In this document: positions 49,577 through 57,217 of the stretch, piece after piece
Layout: each line of letters opens with the position of its first letter
Numbering within the stretch: the stretch's first letter is position 1
Assembly: GCA_965657085.1 (NCBI GenBank)
Contig: CBFHND010000014.1
Coordinates: 1-64,000 of the forward strand
DNA from: CBFHND01 sp965657085
GTDB taxonomy: Bacteria; Pseudomonadota; Alphaproteobacteria; Rhodobacterales; Rhodobacteraceae
Length of the DNA stretch: 64,000 nucleotides
Direction: 5' to 3'
Program-made: the position numbers and the translations under genes
Notes under the pieces: generated by a model
The model's input: the letters and a program-made list of their open reading frames with translations, nothing else
Databases searched by the model: none
Told to the model about the DNA's origin: nothing

Positions 49577-50662
49577 TTAGCCGCCCAGCACGCGTACGCG
49601 CTGCTCGACATAGTAGCCGTCCGACTTCTGGATCCAGCTTGCCGAGTTGGCCAGTGACTCTTCGAACGACTTGCGGATTTTCGCAAACATTTCGTCGCCC
49701 ATGTTTTCGTCCATGACTTCGGCGGATGCGGTGCCGAACGCATCCCAGACGTCGTCCGAGAATTGCAGCGTCTTGACGCCTTGCGCCTGCAGACGGGCCA
49801 GGGCGGCGCCGTTGTTGGCCAGTGTTTCGGCCAGCTGCACGTGCGTTGTGGCACGCGATGCGTTTTGCAGGATTGCCTGGTGCTGTGGTGTCAGGTCGTT
49901 CCACACATCCAGGTTGACCGAAGAGGCCAGCGCGGAGCCCGGCTCGTGGAAACCGGCGGTGTAGTAGACTTTCGCAACTTCCTGGAAGCCGGCGCGTTCG
50001 TCGGCCATCGGGCCAACCCACTCCAGACCGTCCAGAGCGCCCGAAGACAGCGCCTGGTACAGTTCGCCACCGGGGATGTTCTGAACGGATGCGCCCAGTT
50101 TGCCCAGCACCTTGCCACCCAGACCGGGCATACGGAACTTCAGACCGTTGAAGTCGTCAGCGGAGTTGATTTCCTTGCGGAACCAGCCACCGGACTGCGA
50201 ACCGGAGTTCCCCGCCAGCAGGCCTTTGAGGTTGAAGATCTGGCCCAGCTCGTCGTGCAGTTCCTGACCGCCGCCGTGCTCGTACCAGTTGGTCACTTCC
50301 TGCGCTGTGCCGCCGAAGGGCACGGCGGTGAAGTAGGCGTAACCGGGGTGCTGACCGATGTAGTAGTAGTCAGCCGAGTGGTACATGTCGGCCTGACCCG
50401 AGGACACGGCGTCGAACACTTCCAGCGCGCCCACCAGTTCACCCGGGGCTTTCTTGTCGATGGTCAGCTGACCATCGGACATCGCGGCCACGTAGTTTTC
50501 GAGGTATGTCGCGGCGTCATCCAGAACCGCGAAGCCGCGGGGCCAGGATGTGACCATTGTCAGGGTACGCTTGCCTTGGGCATAGGCCGGTGCGGCCAGC
50601 GTGGATGCTGCGGCGGCGGTGCCACCCAGCGCAGATGTCTTCAGAAAAGAACGACGATCCAT
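49577..50662 (-). CDS. dctP: TRAP transporter substrate-binding protein, TakP-like
   Basis: This 361-residue periplasmic binding protein starts with a Tat signal (MDRRSFLKTSALGGTAAAAS then APAYAQ). The family residues that bind a carboxylate and a cation are visible: SGGWFRKEI, GLKFRMPGLGGKVL and the EWVGP loop, as in TakP of Rhodobacter sphaeroides, which binds 2-oxo acids. A 2-oxo acid, lactate or similar substrate is therefore likely but not proven. The ATG at 50662 follows GGGAGGAG. It is the first gene of the dctPQM operon. Confidence 0.9.
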   Translation of the reverse strand: MDRRSFLKTSALGGTAAAASTLAAPAYAQGKRTLTMVTSWPRGFAVLDDAATYLENYVAAMSDGQLTIDKKAPGELVGALEVFDAVSSGQADMYHSADYYYIGQHPGYAYFTAVPFGGTAQEVTNWYEHGGGQELHDELGQIFNLKGLLAGNSGSQSGGWFRKEINSADDFNGLKFRMPGLGGKVLGKLGASVQNIPGGELYQALSSGALDGLEWVGPMADERAGFQEVAKVYYTAGFHEPGSALASSVNLDVWNDLTPQHQAILQNASRATTHVQLAETLANNGAALARLQAQGVKTLQFSDDVWDAFGTASAEVMDENMGDEMFAKIRKSFEESLANSASWIQKSDGYYVEQRVRVLGG

Positions 50663-50929
50663 ATAAGATACTCCTCCCAAATGTGACGTCCGCACCGGCG
50701 TTGCGCGCGGGCGGATCGTATCGAGTGTGTGCAGGTTAACGGCGCGTCACCGAATTTGAATACCTACTACTGCGTAGAAATCGACATTTCCGCCCCTGCC
50801 CGCGCTTCATTTTTCAGCGATTCAAGGGATTTGCCGCGTCTTGTGCAGATTCTGAAAACCGCAACCGACCTGCGCGCACCTGCCAAAGCCCTCTATGATT
50901 CGGGACGATTCCATCGTATCGAATCAACC
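50663..50929. promoter_or_regulatory. divergent control region of TRAP operon and two-component system
   Basis: This 267-bp gap separates dctP from the histidine kinase and should hold both promoters. It contains a small inverted repeat CTAC-TACTGC-GTAG at 50764-50777, a candidate site for the NarL-type regulator. A frame continues upstream of the kinase start through this gap but has no family support. Confidence 0.45.
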
Positions 50930-52378
50930 ATGCGATCGGTCCTGTCCTCTCTACGGCTCAGCTATGCGCAAAAGCTGGCGTTGGTGGCTGCCATCCCGCT
51001 GATCCTTGCGGTGGCGGCGATTGCGGCCCTTGTGGCAATTCAATCCCGTGCGCTGGCCGAGCGGGAAATCCGTGCGCTCGAAGGGCAGTTGATCGAGGCC
51101 AAGAAGGCCGAGCTGCGCAACTATGTCACACAGGCGCGCAACGGGTTCTACTTCATCTACGGCAACGCCGCCCCCGACGACCGCGAGGCCAAGGATCAGG
51201 TGACCCAGATCCTTGCTGCGATGATCTATGGCACCGACGGCTTCTTCTTTGTCTACGACTATGACGGCACCAATATCGTCAGCCCCCGCCAGACCGAACG
51301 GATTGGCCAGAACTGGCTGAGCGAGACCGACAGCGAAGGCACGCCGGTGGTGGCCGACCTCATTCGTATCGCCCGGCAGGGCGACGGGTATCTGACGCAT
51401 TTGTGGCCCAAGCCCTCGACCGGGCAAGAGGCGCGCATGATCACCTATGTCACCTCCTTCCCAAGCTGGCGATGGGCGGTGGGCACGGGCGTCTTCATCG
51501 ACGATGTGCTGACCGAGGTCGCGGCGGCGCGGGCAGACGTGGAAAGGCGGGTGCAACGCACCTTCGTCTATATCCTTGCCATCACCCTTGCCGCGCTCTT
51601 GCTGGTGTTCGTGTCGGGCATGGTCATCAACATCCGCGAACGGCGGCTGGCCGATGCCAAGCTCAAGCGCCTGACCCAGCGGGTGTTCGATGCACAGGAA
51701 GAAGAACGCGGGCGCGTGGCGCGCGAATTGCACGACGGGATCAGCCAGATCCTCGTGGGCGTACGCTATGCGCTGGACAGCGCGCGGCGCAAGTTGAACG
51801 CAGAGGCCGCGGACGCGCAGGCGCCGCTTGATCAGGGCATCGACAACCTTGCCACTGCCATTTCCGAAGTGCGCCGGATCAGCCGCGATTTGCGCCCCGG
51901 CGTGCTGGATGATCTGGGCCTTGGCCCGGCGCTGAAATCCCTGACCGTGGATTTCGAGACGCGCACCGGCATGCAGACCGATTTTTCCACCGTTGTTTTC
52001 CGCAACCGTCTGGACCCCGACGCCAAGATCGCGCTTTATCGCATCGCCCAAGAGGCGCTGACCAATATCGAGCGCCATTCCGGGGCCGATCACGTGTCGG
52101 TCGAGATGCGCGGCCACAAGAACGGTGCGACCCTGCGGATTACAGACAACGGCGTGGGCATCGGCCGGGGCCGCGAGGACCGCGCGCCCGGTCTGGGCCT
52201 GCGCAACATGCAGGAACGGGTGGAACAGCTCGACGGTACGCTGCGCATCCTGTCCGCCCGCAATGCAAAGTCCGGCAAGGGCGGCGTGGGCACCGTGATC
52301 GAAGCCACCGTGCCCCTGACCCACCTGTTGCCCCCCGACCCCGAACAAACGTCCGACCGCAAAAGAGCAAGTGCATGA
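50930..52378 (+). CDS. Cache-domain sensor histidine kinase (NarX/DegS-type)
   Basis: This 482-residue kinase has a first membrane helix (residues ~13-36), a periplasmic single-Cache domain (FYFIYGNAAPDDREAKDQ, GTDGFFFVYDYDGTNIVSP, MITYVTSFPSWRWAVGTGVF), and a second helix (about 210-233). A HisKA_3 dimerisation domain follows with the phospho-acceptor His268 in ARELHDGISQILVGVRYAL, then an ATPase domain with TDNGVGIG. Cache domains of this type sense small organic acids. It is divergent from the TRAP operon and coupled to the regulator gene, so it probably senses the transported substrate. Confidence 0.9.
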   Translation: MRSVLSSLRLSYAQKLALVAAIPLILAVAAIAALVAIQSRALAEREIRALEGQLIEAKKAELRNYVTQARNGFYFIYGNAAPDDREAKDQVTQILAAMIYGTDGFFFVYDYDGTNIVSPRQTERIGQNWLSETDSEGTPVVADLIRIARQGDGYLTHLWPKPSTGQEARMITYVTSFPSWRWAVGTGVFIDDVLTEVAAARADVERRVQRTFVYILAITLAALLLVFVSGMVINIRERRLADAKLKRLTQRVFDAQEEERGRVARELHDGISQILVGVRYALDSARRKLNAEAADAQAPLDQGIDNLATAISEVRRISRDLRPGVLDDLGLGPALKSLTVDFETRTGMQTDFSTVVFRNRLDPDAKIALYRIAQEALTNIERHSGADHVSVEMRGHKNGATLRITDNGVGIGRGREDRAPGLGLRNMQERVEQLDGTLRILSARNAKSGKGGVGTVIEATVPLTHLLPPDPEQTSDRKRASA

Positions 52379-53022
52379 CCACCGATCCGATCCGTGTCCT
52401 GATTGTCGACGATCACCCGATGGTGGCCCAGGGCATCCAGTCCATCCTCGAAAGCTATGACGATCTGGATATCGTCGGCACCCTAGGCAACGGGCGGGCG
52501 GTCATCGACCAGTTGGATGCGCTGTCGCCCGACGTGATCCTGATGGATCTGAACATGCCCGAAATGGGCGGGCTGACGGCCACGGAAATGGTGCTGGAAC
52601 GCCGCCCAGACACGCGGGTGTTGATCCTGTCGATGCACGACAGCCCTGAATATATCTCTTCGGCGCTCAGCCACGGCGCCATGGGCTATGTCCTCAAGGA
52701 CGTGCCCACCGAGGAAATCAAGGACGCCATCGATGCGGTGATGCAGGGCCAGCGGTATCTGTGCACCGGCGCGCAAGGGTCGATCGAACCCAAGGGCGAT
52801 GCAGCGCGCGAGGCGCTCACGGGGCGCGAACAGACGATCCTGCTGCAGCTTGCGCAAGGCCGGTCCAACAAGGAAGTGGCCATCGCGCTGGATATTTCGG
52901 TGCGCACGGTCGAAACCCACCGCAAGAACATCAAGCGCAAGCTCGGGATCTCGTCCACCGCCGGGCTGACCCGCTATGCGCTGGAGCACGGGGTTTTGCA
53001 GGGCACCGGCCGCAGTTTCTGA
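52375..53022 (+). CDS. NarL/LuxR-family response regulator
   Basis: This 215-residue regulator has a receiver domain with the acidic pair VDDHP, the phospho-acceptor Asp58 in VILMDLNMPEMGG, and the Lys in GYVLKDV. The C-terminal LuxR helix-turn-helix contains LTGREQTILLQLAQGRSNKEVAIALDISVRTVETHRKNI. It overlaps the kinase stop by four bases (ATGA). It most likely activates or represses the divergent dctPQM operon. Confidence 0.93.
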   Translation: MTTDPIRVLIVDDHPMVAQGIQSILESYDDLDIVGTLGNGRAVIDQLDALSPDVILMDLNMPEMGGLTATEMVLERRPDTRVLILSMHDSPEYISSALSHGAMGYVLKDVPTEEIKDAIDAVMQGQRYLCTGAQGSIEPKGDAAREALTGREQTILLQLAQGRSNKEVAIALDISVRTVETHRKNIKRKLGISSTAGLTRYALEHGVLQGTGRSF

Positions 53023-53066
53023 CGGCTTAAACCTTTTCTTAGGCAGTTGTCCCTAACGCTCGGAAC

Positions 53067-53813
53067 ATGACCGCGCATTTCTCTTCCCCCGCGCCTGCGC
53101 CTGCCGATCCCCTGCATGTGGATCTGTTCCCGATGCAATGCGAGGCGGGCGATCTGGTTGCAACCCTGCGCGCCCGTGCGATCCGCATCGCCCTGTTCAC
53201 GACCATGATGCTGCGCCCGGACCCCGACCACCCCTTCGGCGACGTGCCCGAAAGCCTGCACATTGTCCTGAACGAACAGGTCGAGGCCATGTACAGGGTC
53301 AAGGCGCTGCTGACCGGCAAACCATCCTTCGATCATCTGCCGCCGTCGATCTGCGGCTGGGTTGCGCGCGTGGCGGGCACCCTGCCCGCACAATTGACCG
53401 AAGTGCTGGAATTCATCGACCAATCCGCAGCCGTGGCGCGCGCCGCCCAAGACGACCGCGATGATGCGTCGCGTCTGCTCGCACAAAGCATTGAACGGGG
53501 AAAGACGCTGTTCTTTGACGCCGTGACCGACATCTGCAACGCCTTGTGGGCCGATCTGGATGCCCGGCGCCGGGCCGACATCGCGCGTGCGGCACAAGCG
53601 GGCGAAGCGATCGATCACACGCTCGAACGGTTGGAATACATCGGCAAACACGTGCGGTTGGTGTCGCTCAATGCCTCGGTCGAGGCGGCGCGCGCCGGAC
53701 AGGCCGGGCGCGGGTTGGCCGTGATTGCGCAGGAGTTCAAGGAACTGGCCGAGGAGATCCAATCCCTTGCCACCCGTGCGCGCACCCAGATCGACGAGGT
53801 TGCGCAAGCCTGA
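53067..53813 (+). CDS. soluble chemoreceptor-like protein with truncated signalling domain
   Basis: This 248-residue protein has no membrane segment. The last ~55 residues match the tip of the methyl-accepting chemotaxis domain (IGKHVRLVSLNASVEAARAG then GRGLAVIAQEFKELAEEIQ). The domain stops soon after the hairpin tip, so most of the descending helix is missing. The N-terminal ~180 residues are helical and unassigned. It may signal to CheA in a partial way or may have lost that role. No che genes are nearby; it follows the TRAP-associated regulator by about 45 bp. Confidence 0.75.
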   Translation: MTAHFSSPAPAPADPLHVDLFPMQCEAGDLVATLRARAIRIALFTTMMLRPDPDHPFGDVPESLHIVLNEQVEAMYRVKALLTGKPSFDHLPPSICGWVARVAGTLPAQLTEVLEFIDQSAAVARAAQDDRDDASRLLAQSIERGKTLFFDAVTDICNALWADLDARRRADIARAAQAGEAIDHTLERLEYIGKHVRLVSLNASVEAARAGQAGRGLAVIAQEFKELAEEIQSLATRARTQIDEVAQA

Positions 53814-53877
53814 GGCCGGGCTGCCCCCCTTTGCTGCACACGAGAATTGGCACCGGCGCAGGGCTTCAACCCGCGAC

Positions 53878-53893
53878 AAATTTGCGCAAATTT
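53878..53893. promoter_or_regulatory. 16-bp perfect palindrome upstream of the ilv promoter
   Basis: AAATTTGCGCAAATTT is a perfect palindrome about 75 bp before the ilv -35 box. Further GCGCAA half-sites occur near 53911 and 53956. It could bind a regulator such as an Lrp- or MarR-type protein. Confidence 0.45.
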
Positions 53894-53968
53894 CGACAAT
53901 CACCCAAATCGCGCAACAAAATTCCAACAAAAAGCCCCCGCGCGACACTTTTTTCGCGCAATTGCCTG

Positions 53969-53995
53969 TTGACGCCCCCAGAAAGCGCTCATAAT
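53969..53995 (+). promoter_or_regulatory. sigma-70-type promoter of the ilv operon
   Basis: TTGACG and CATAAT are separated by 15-16 bp, about 30 bp before the leader peptide start at 54028. The short spacer makes the exact -10 uncertain. Confidence 0.6.
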
Positions 53996-54027
53996 GTCCC
54001 GGCACGCACATGAAAGGGCTGTCAGCA

Positions 54028-54075
54028 ATGACCAAGCTAGTCGTCATCGTAGGAAGAGAGCGCATGGGCCGGTAA
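54028..54075 (+). CDS. ilvB operon leader peptide
   Basis: This 15-residue frame reads MTKLVVIVGRERMGR. Five consecutive branched-chain residues (Leu-Val-Val-Ile-Val at positions 4-8) form the regulatory codon run. It starts behind AAAGGG and is followed by a classical attenuator, so it should stall ribosomes when charged tRNAs for Leu, Val or Ile are scarce. An in-frame ATG at 54010 could add six residues. Confidence 0.8.
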   Translation: MTKLVVIVGRERMGR

Positions 54076-54127
54076 CGGTAATCCAGATTGAGACCCATGC
54101 GCCCCCGCCAAAACCGGGGGCTTTTTT
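54060..54127 (+). promoter_or_regulatory. transcription attenuator of ilvBN
   Basis: GCGCATGGG (54060-54068) can pair with CCCATGCGC (54094-54102). The terminator GCCCCCG-CCAAAAC-CGGGGGC (54101-54121) is followed by six T residues. The upstream stem shares bases 54101-54102 with the terminator's left arm. A ribosome stalled at the Leu-Val-Val-Ile-Val codons leaves the upstream stem free, while one at the stop codon (54073) covers it and lets the terminator form. Confidence 0.8.
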
Positions 54128-54171
54128 ATGCGCGCAGAGAAAATTGAACGCCTCGAACGGAGTAGAGAGCA

Positions 54172-55923
54172 ATGACACGTCAAATGACCGGAGCGAAAAT
54201 GGTGGTACAGGCCCTGATTGATCAGGGTGTGGACACTGTATTTGGATATCCCGGCGGCGCCGTTCTACCCATCTACGACGAGGTGTTTCAGCAAAACTCG
54301 ATCAAACACATCCTGGTGCGCCACGAACAAGGTGCCGTGCACGCCGCCGAAGGCTATGCGCGCGCCACGGGCAAGCCCGGCGTGTGCCTCGTGACCTCGG
54401 GCCCCGGTGCGACCAATGCTGTCACGGGCCTTACGGATGCGTTGATGGACAGCATCCCGATCATCGTTCTGACGGGCCAGGTGCCCACCTTCATGATCGG
54501 CTCTGACGCCTTTCAGGAGGCCGACACCGTTGGGATCACCCGCCCCTGTACGAAACACAACTGGCTGGTCAAGGAAACCGACGCTTTGGCCGCGACCCTG
54601 CACGAGGCGTTCCACGTGGCCACGGCTGGTCGTCCCGGTCCGGTGCTGATCGACATTCCCAAGGACGTGCAGTTCGCCTCGGGCACCTACCAGCCGCCCA
54701 AGCCATCGACCTCGCACTACCAGCCGCGGGTCAAGGGCGACATGGAAGAGATCAACGAACTGGTGGCTGCCATCGAGACCGCCAAGCGCCCGATCTTCTA
54801 CACCGGCGGCGGGGTCATCAACTCCGGCCCCGGTGCCAGCCAGCTCTTGCGCGAACTGGTGGATGCCACGGGTTTTCCCATCACCTCGACGCTGATGGGG
54901 CTTGGGTCCTACCCCGCCTCGGGCAAGCACTGGATGGGGATGCTGGGCATGCACGGCCTTTATGAGGCCAACATGGCGATGCACGACTGCGATCTGATGA
55001 TCAACATCGGCGCACGCTTTGACGACCGGATCACCGGGCGCATCGATGCGTTTTCTCCGAAGTCGAAAAAGGCGCATGTCGACATTGATCCCTCGTCGAT
55101 CAACAAGGTGATCAAGGCCGACATCCCCATCGTGGGTGACGTGGGTCACGTGCTCGAAGATGTGCTGAAAGTGTGGAAATCGCGTGGCCGCAAGACCAAT
55201 TCAGAGGCGCTGGCCAAGTGGTGGAAACAGATCGACGAATGGAAGGCCGTGGACTGCCTGAAGTTCAACCAGTCCGGCAAGACCATCAAACCGCAGCACG
55301 CGCTGGCCCGGCTTGAGGCACTGACCAAGGATCACGACCGCTATATCTGCACCGAAGTGGGCCAGCACCAGATGTGGGCCGCACAATACCTGAACTTTGA
55401 AGACCCCAATCGCTGGATGACCTCAGGGGGACTGGGCACCATGGGCTATGGGTTCCCCGCGTCCATCGGCGTGCAGATGGGCCACCCCGACGCGCTGGTG
55501 ATCAACGTCGCGGGCGAGGCGTCGTGGCTGATGAACATGCAGGAGCTGGGCACCGCGATGCAGTTCAACCTGCCGGTCAAACAGTTCATCCTGAACAATG
55601 AACGGCTTGGCATGGTCCGCCAGTGGCAGGAACTGCTGCACGGCGAACGCTACAGCCATTCATGGTCTGAATCCCTGCCCGATTTCGTGAAACTGGCCGA
55701 GGCCTTCGGGGCCAAGGGCATCCTGTGTTCCGACCCCGCCGATCTGGACGACGCGATCATGGAGATGATCAACCACGATGGGCCGGTTCTGTTCGATTGC
55801 CTGGTCGAAAAACACGAAAACTGTTTCCCGATGATCCCATCGGGCAAGGCACACAACGAAATGCTGCTGGGCGATGCCGAAACCCAAGGTGTGATCGACG
55901 CCAAAGGGTCGGTGCTGGTGTAA
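54172..55923 (+). CDS. ilvB: acetolactate synthase large subunit
   Basis: This 583-residue thiamine diphosphate enzyme makes 2-acetolactate or 2-aceto-2-hydroxybutyrate, the first shared step of valine, leucine and isoleucine synthesis. The N-terminal TPP domain begins GAKMVVQALIDQGVDTVFGYPGGAVLP with the catalytic Glu in RHEQGAVHAAEGYARATG. The FAD domain is central, and the cofactor-binding strand GTMGYGFPASIGVQMGHPDA leads into VAGEASWLMNMQEL. The gene sits behind the leader peptide and terminator, and ilvN follows after a 79-bp gap. Confidence 0.96.
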   Translation: MTRQMTGAKMVVQALIDQGVDTVFGYPGGAVLPIYDEVFQQNSIKHILVRHEQGAVHAAEGYARATGKPGVCLVTSGPGATNAVTGLTDALMDSIPIIVLTGQVPTFMIGSDAFQEADTVGITRPCTKHNWLVKETDALAATLHEAFHVATAGRPGPVLIDIPKDVQFASGTYQPPKPSTSHYQPRVKGDMEEINELVAAIETAKRPIFYTGGGVINSGPGASQLLRELVDATGFPITSTLMGLGSYPASGKHWMGMLGMHGLYEANMAMHDCDLMINIGARFDDRITGRIDAFSPKSKKAHVDIDPSSINKVIKADIPIVGDVGHVLEDVLKVWKSRGRKTNSEALAKWWKQIDEWKAVDCLKFNQSGKTIKPQHALARLEALTKDHDRYICTEVGQHQMWAAQYLNFEDPNRWMTSGGLGTMGYGFPASIGVQMGHPDALVINVAGEASWLMNMQELGTAMQFNLPVKQFILNNERLGMVRQWQELLHGERYSHSWSESLPDFVKLAEAFGAKGILCSDPADLDDAIMEMINHDGPVLFDCLVEKHENCFPMIPSGKAHNEMLLGDAETQGVIDAKGSVLV

Positions 55924-55928
55924 CGCAT

Positions 55929-55974
55929 CATTTTCTTCAAAAAGAAAATGGCTCGGAATTTTCTGGAAATTCCG
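55929..55974 (+). promoter_or_regulatory. two consecutive stem-loops between ilvB and ilvN
   Basis: CATTTTCTT-CAAA-AAGAAAATG (55929-55950) and CGGAATTT-TCTGG-AAATTCCG (55954-55974) are two perfect stems placed back to back. They probably stabilise or process the mRNA between the two subunit genes. The ilvN ribosome site lies after them. Confidence 0.7.
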
Positions 55975-56002
55975 GGCACGACAGACAAAGGAAGACCAAG
56001 AC

Positions 56003-56563
56003 ATGTCAGCCCTGAAGATCAAGAAAGGCGCGACCAGCCATTCCGCCTACAACCTACGCCCCACCTTTTCGGACGTGGAAGAACGCCACACGCTGGCGAT
56101 GCTGGTCGAAAACGAACCCGGCGTTCTGGCCCGCGTGATCGGGTTGTTTTCGGGGCGCGGCTACAACATCGACAGCCTGACCGTGGCCGAGGTGGATCAT
56201 ACCGGCCACCTGTCGCGCATCACCATCGTGACCACCGGCACCCCGCAGGTGATCGAGCAGATCAAGGCACAGCTGGGCCGCATTGTACCCGTGCACGAGG
56301 TCCACGACCTGACCGTTGAGGGGCCATCCGTGGAACGCGAGCTGGCAATGTTCAAGGTCACGGGCACCGGCGACAAGCGCGTCGAGGCGCTGCGGCTGGC
56401 GGATATCTTCCGCGCCAACGTTGTTGACAGCACCTTGGAAAGCTTTGTCTTCGAGATTACCGGCGCGCCAGAAAAGATTGACGCCTTTGCCGACCTGATG
56501 CGCCCGCTGGGTCTGGCCGAAGTGGCGCGGACCGGCGTGGCCGCCCTGCCCCGCGGCGACTGA
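56003..56563 (+). CDS. ilvN: acetolactate synthase small (regulatory) subunit
   Basis: This 186-residue protein has the ACT domain of IlvN/IlvH (HTLAMLVENEPGVLARVIGLFSGRGYNIDSLTVAEVD at about residues 28-63), followed by the C-terminal ALS regulatory domain (RELAMFKVTGTGDKRVEALRLADIFRANVVD). Valine binding here inhibits the holoenzyme. The ATG at 56003 follows AAGGA about 11 bases upstream. Confidence 0.95.
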   Translation: MSALKIKKGATSHSAYNLRPTFSDVEERHTLAMLVENEPGVLARVIGLFSGRGYNIDSLTVAEVDHTGHLSRITIVTTGTPQVIEQIKAQLGRIVPVHEVHDLTVEGPSVERELAMFKVTGTGDKRVEALRLADIFRANVVDSTLESFVFEITGAPEKIDAFADLMRPLGLAEVARTGVAALPRGD

Positions 56564-56571
56564 CCAACAAA

Positions 56572-56597
56572 AAAGGCGCCCGAGACACGGCGCCTTT
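56572..56597. terminator. terminator after ilvN (two-way)
   Basis: AAAGGCGCC and GGCGCCTTT form a perfect 9-bp stem around an 8-base loop, with A and T runs on both sides. It would end the ilvBN transcript and act on the other strand as well. Confidence 0.75.
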
Positions 56598-56606
56598 CAC
56601 CAGACC

Positions 56607-56634
56607 AAAACCAGCGGCCCCTTGCGGGCCGCTG
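56607..56634 (-). terminator. terminator of the small gene at 56641
   Basis: On the minus strand CAGCGGCCC-GCAAG-GGGCCGCTG is followed by TTTT. It lies a few bases after the stop codon of the minus-strand gene. Confidence 0.55.
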
Positions 56635-56640
56635 TTGCGT

Positions 56641-56991
56641 TCAGGTCCCTGATTTTGCTTGCAACACCGGAGCAGAGGTGCGCAGGGCGCTGTCCATACG
56701 GAACGGAATGATTTCGGCGGATCGGGTTTCAACGACAGCCGTCGATGCACGCGTGCCAAGCGCCATGGTCAATTCCGGGCGCGCGCCCTCGGACACCAAT
56801 TCGGCGTTTTCGGCCCGGCGCAGATTACGGTCGAGTGCCACGTCGAATTTCACCACGTCACCCACGTCGAAAAAGCCCATCTGATCGATATCGCCTTCAG
56901 GCGCGCCCAGAAAGGCCAGATCGCCCTGATCTTCGCACCAGATCACCGCCTTTTTGTCTGCGCTGTCGCTCCATAGGACTACACCAATCAT
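56641..56991 (-). CDS. small protein with a cold-shock-like N-terminal domain
   Basis: This 116-residue protein starts MIGVVLWSDSADKKAVIWCEDQGDL. Residues 1-65 follow the beta-strand spacing of a cold-shock domain (GVVLWSD, then a glycine-acid turn, then GFFDVGDVVKFDVALDRNLRRAENAEL), but the RNA-binding aromatic motif is degenerate. The remainder is linker-like (MALGTRASTAVVETRSAEII). It may bind nucleic acid weakly or have another role. I chose the ATG at 56991. It is divergent from the XRE regulator. Confidence 0.65.
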   Translation of the reverse strand: MIGVVLWSDSADKKAVIWCEDQGDLAFLGAPEGDIDQMGFFDVGDVVKFDVALDRNLRRAENAELVSEGARPELTMALGTRASTAVVETRSAEIIPFRMDSALRTSAPVLQAKSGT

Positions 56992-57113
56992 TTCAGCACC
57001 TGTTTGTTGTCTCAAGGGCATAAGATCACAACTTGACGAGGCGTTAACACGTTCTACCCAGCAACGTTCGCTTGCATTTTGTGTCTATCGCCGTATGGTT
57101 GCGTTGCACTCTA

Positions 57114-57129
57114 GCGTCACAACTGACGC
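57114..57129. promoter_or_regulatory. palindrome upstream of the XRE regulator
   Basis: GCGTCA-CAAC-TGACGC is a perfect inverted repeat. A further GCGTCA half-site lies at 57136-57141. It is in the 226-bp divergent gap, about 90 bp before the regulator start, and is a good candidate for the regulator's own operator. Confidence 0.5.
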
Positions 57130-57217
57130 GAAAGTGCGTCAAACCCTGCAACTAGGGGTCGAAATTACAAGTTTCAGCCGCCTTGGTCCAAAATATCCGA
57201 TCCAGATGGGGCGTCCC

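Noticed and set aside
50729..50929. N-terminal extension of the histidine kinase by 67 codons
   Set aside because: The extension has no family resemblance and covers the divergent promoter region. The start at 50930 just before the first membrane helix is more likely.
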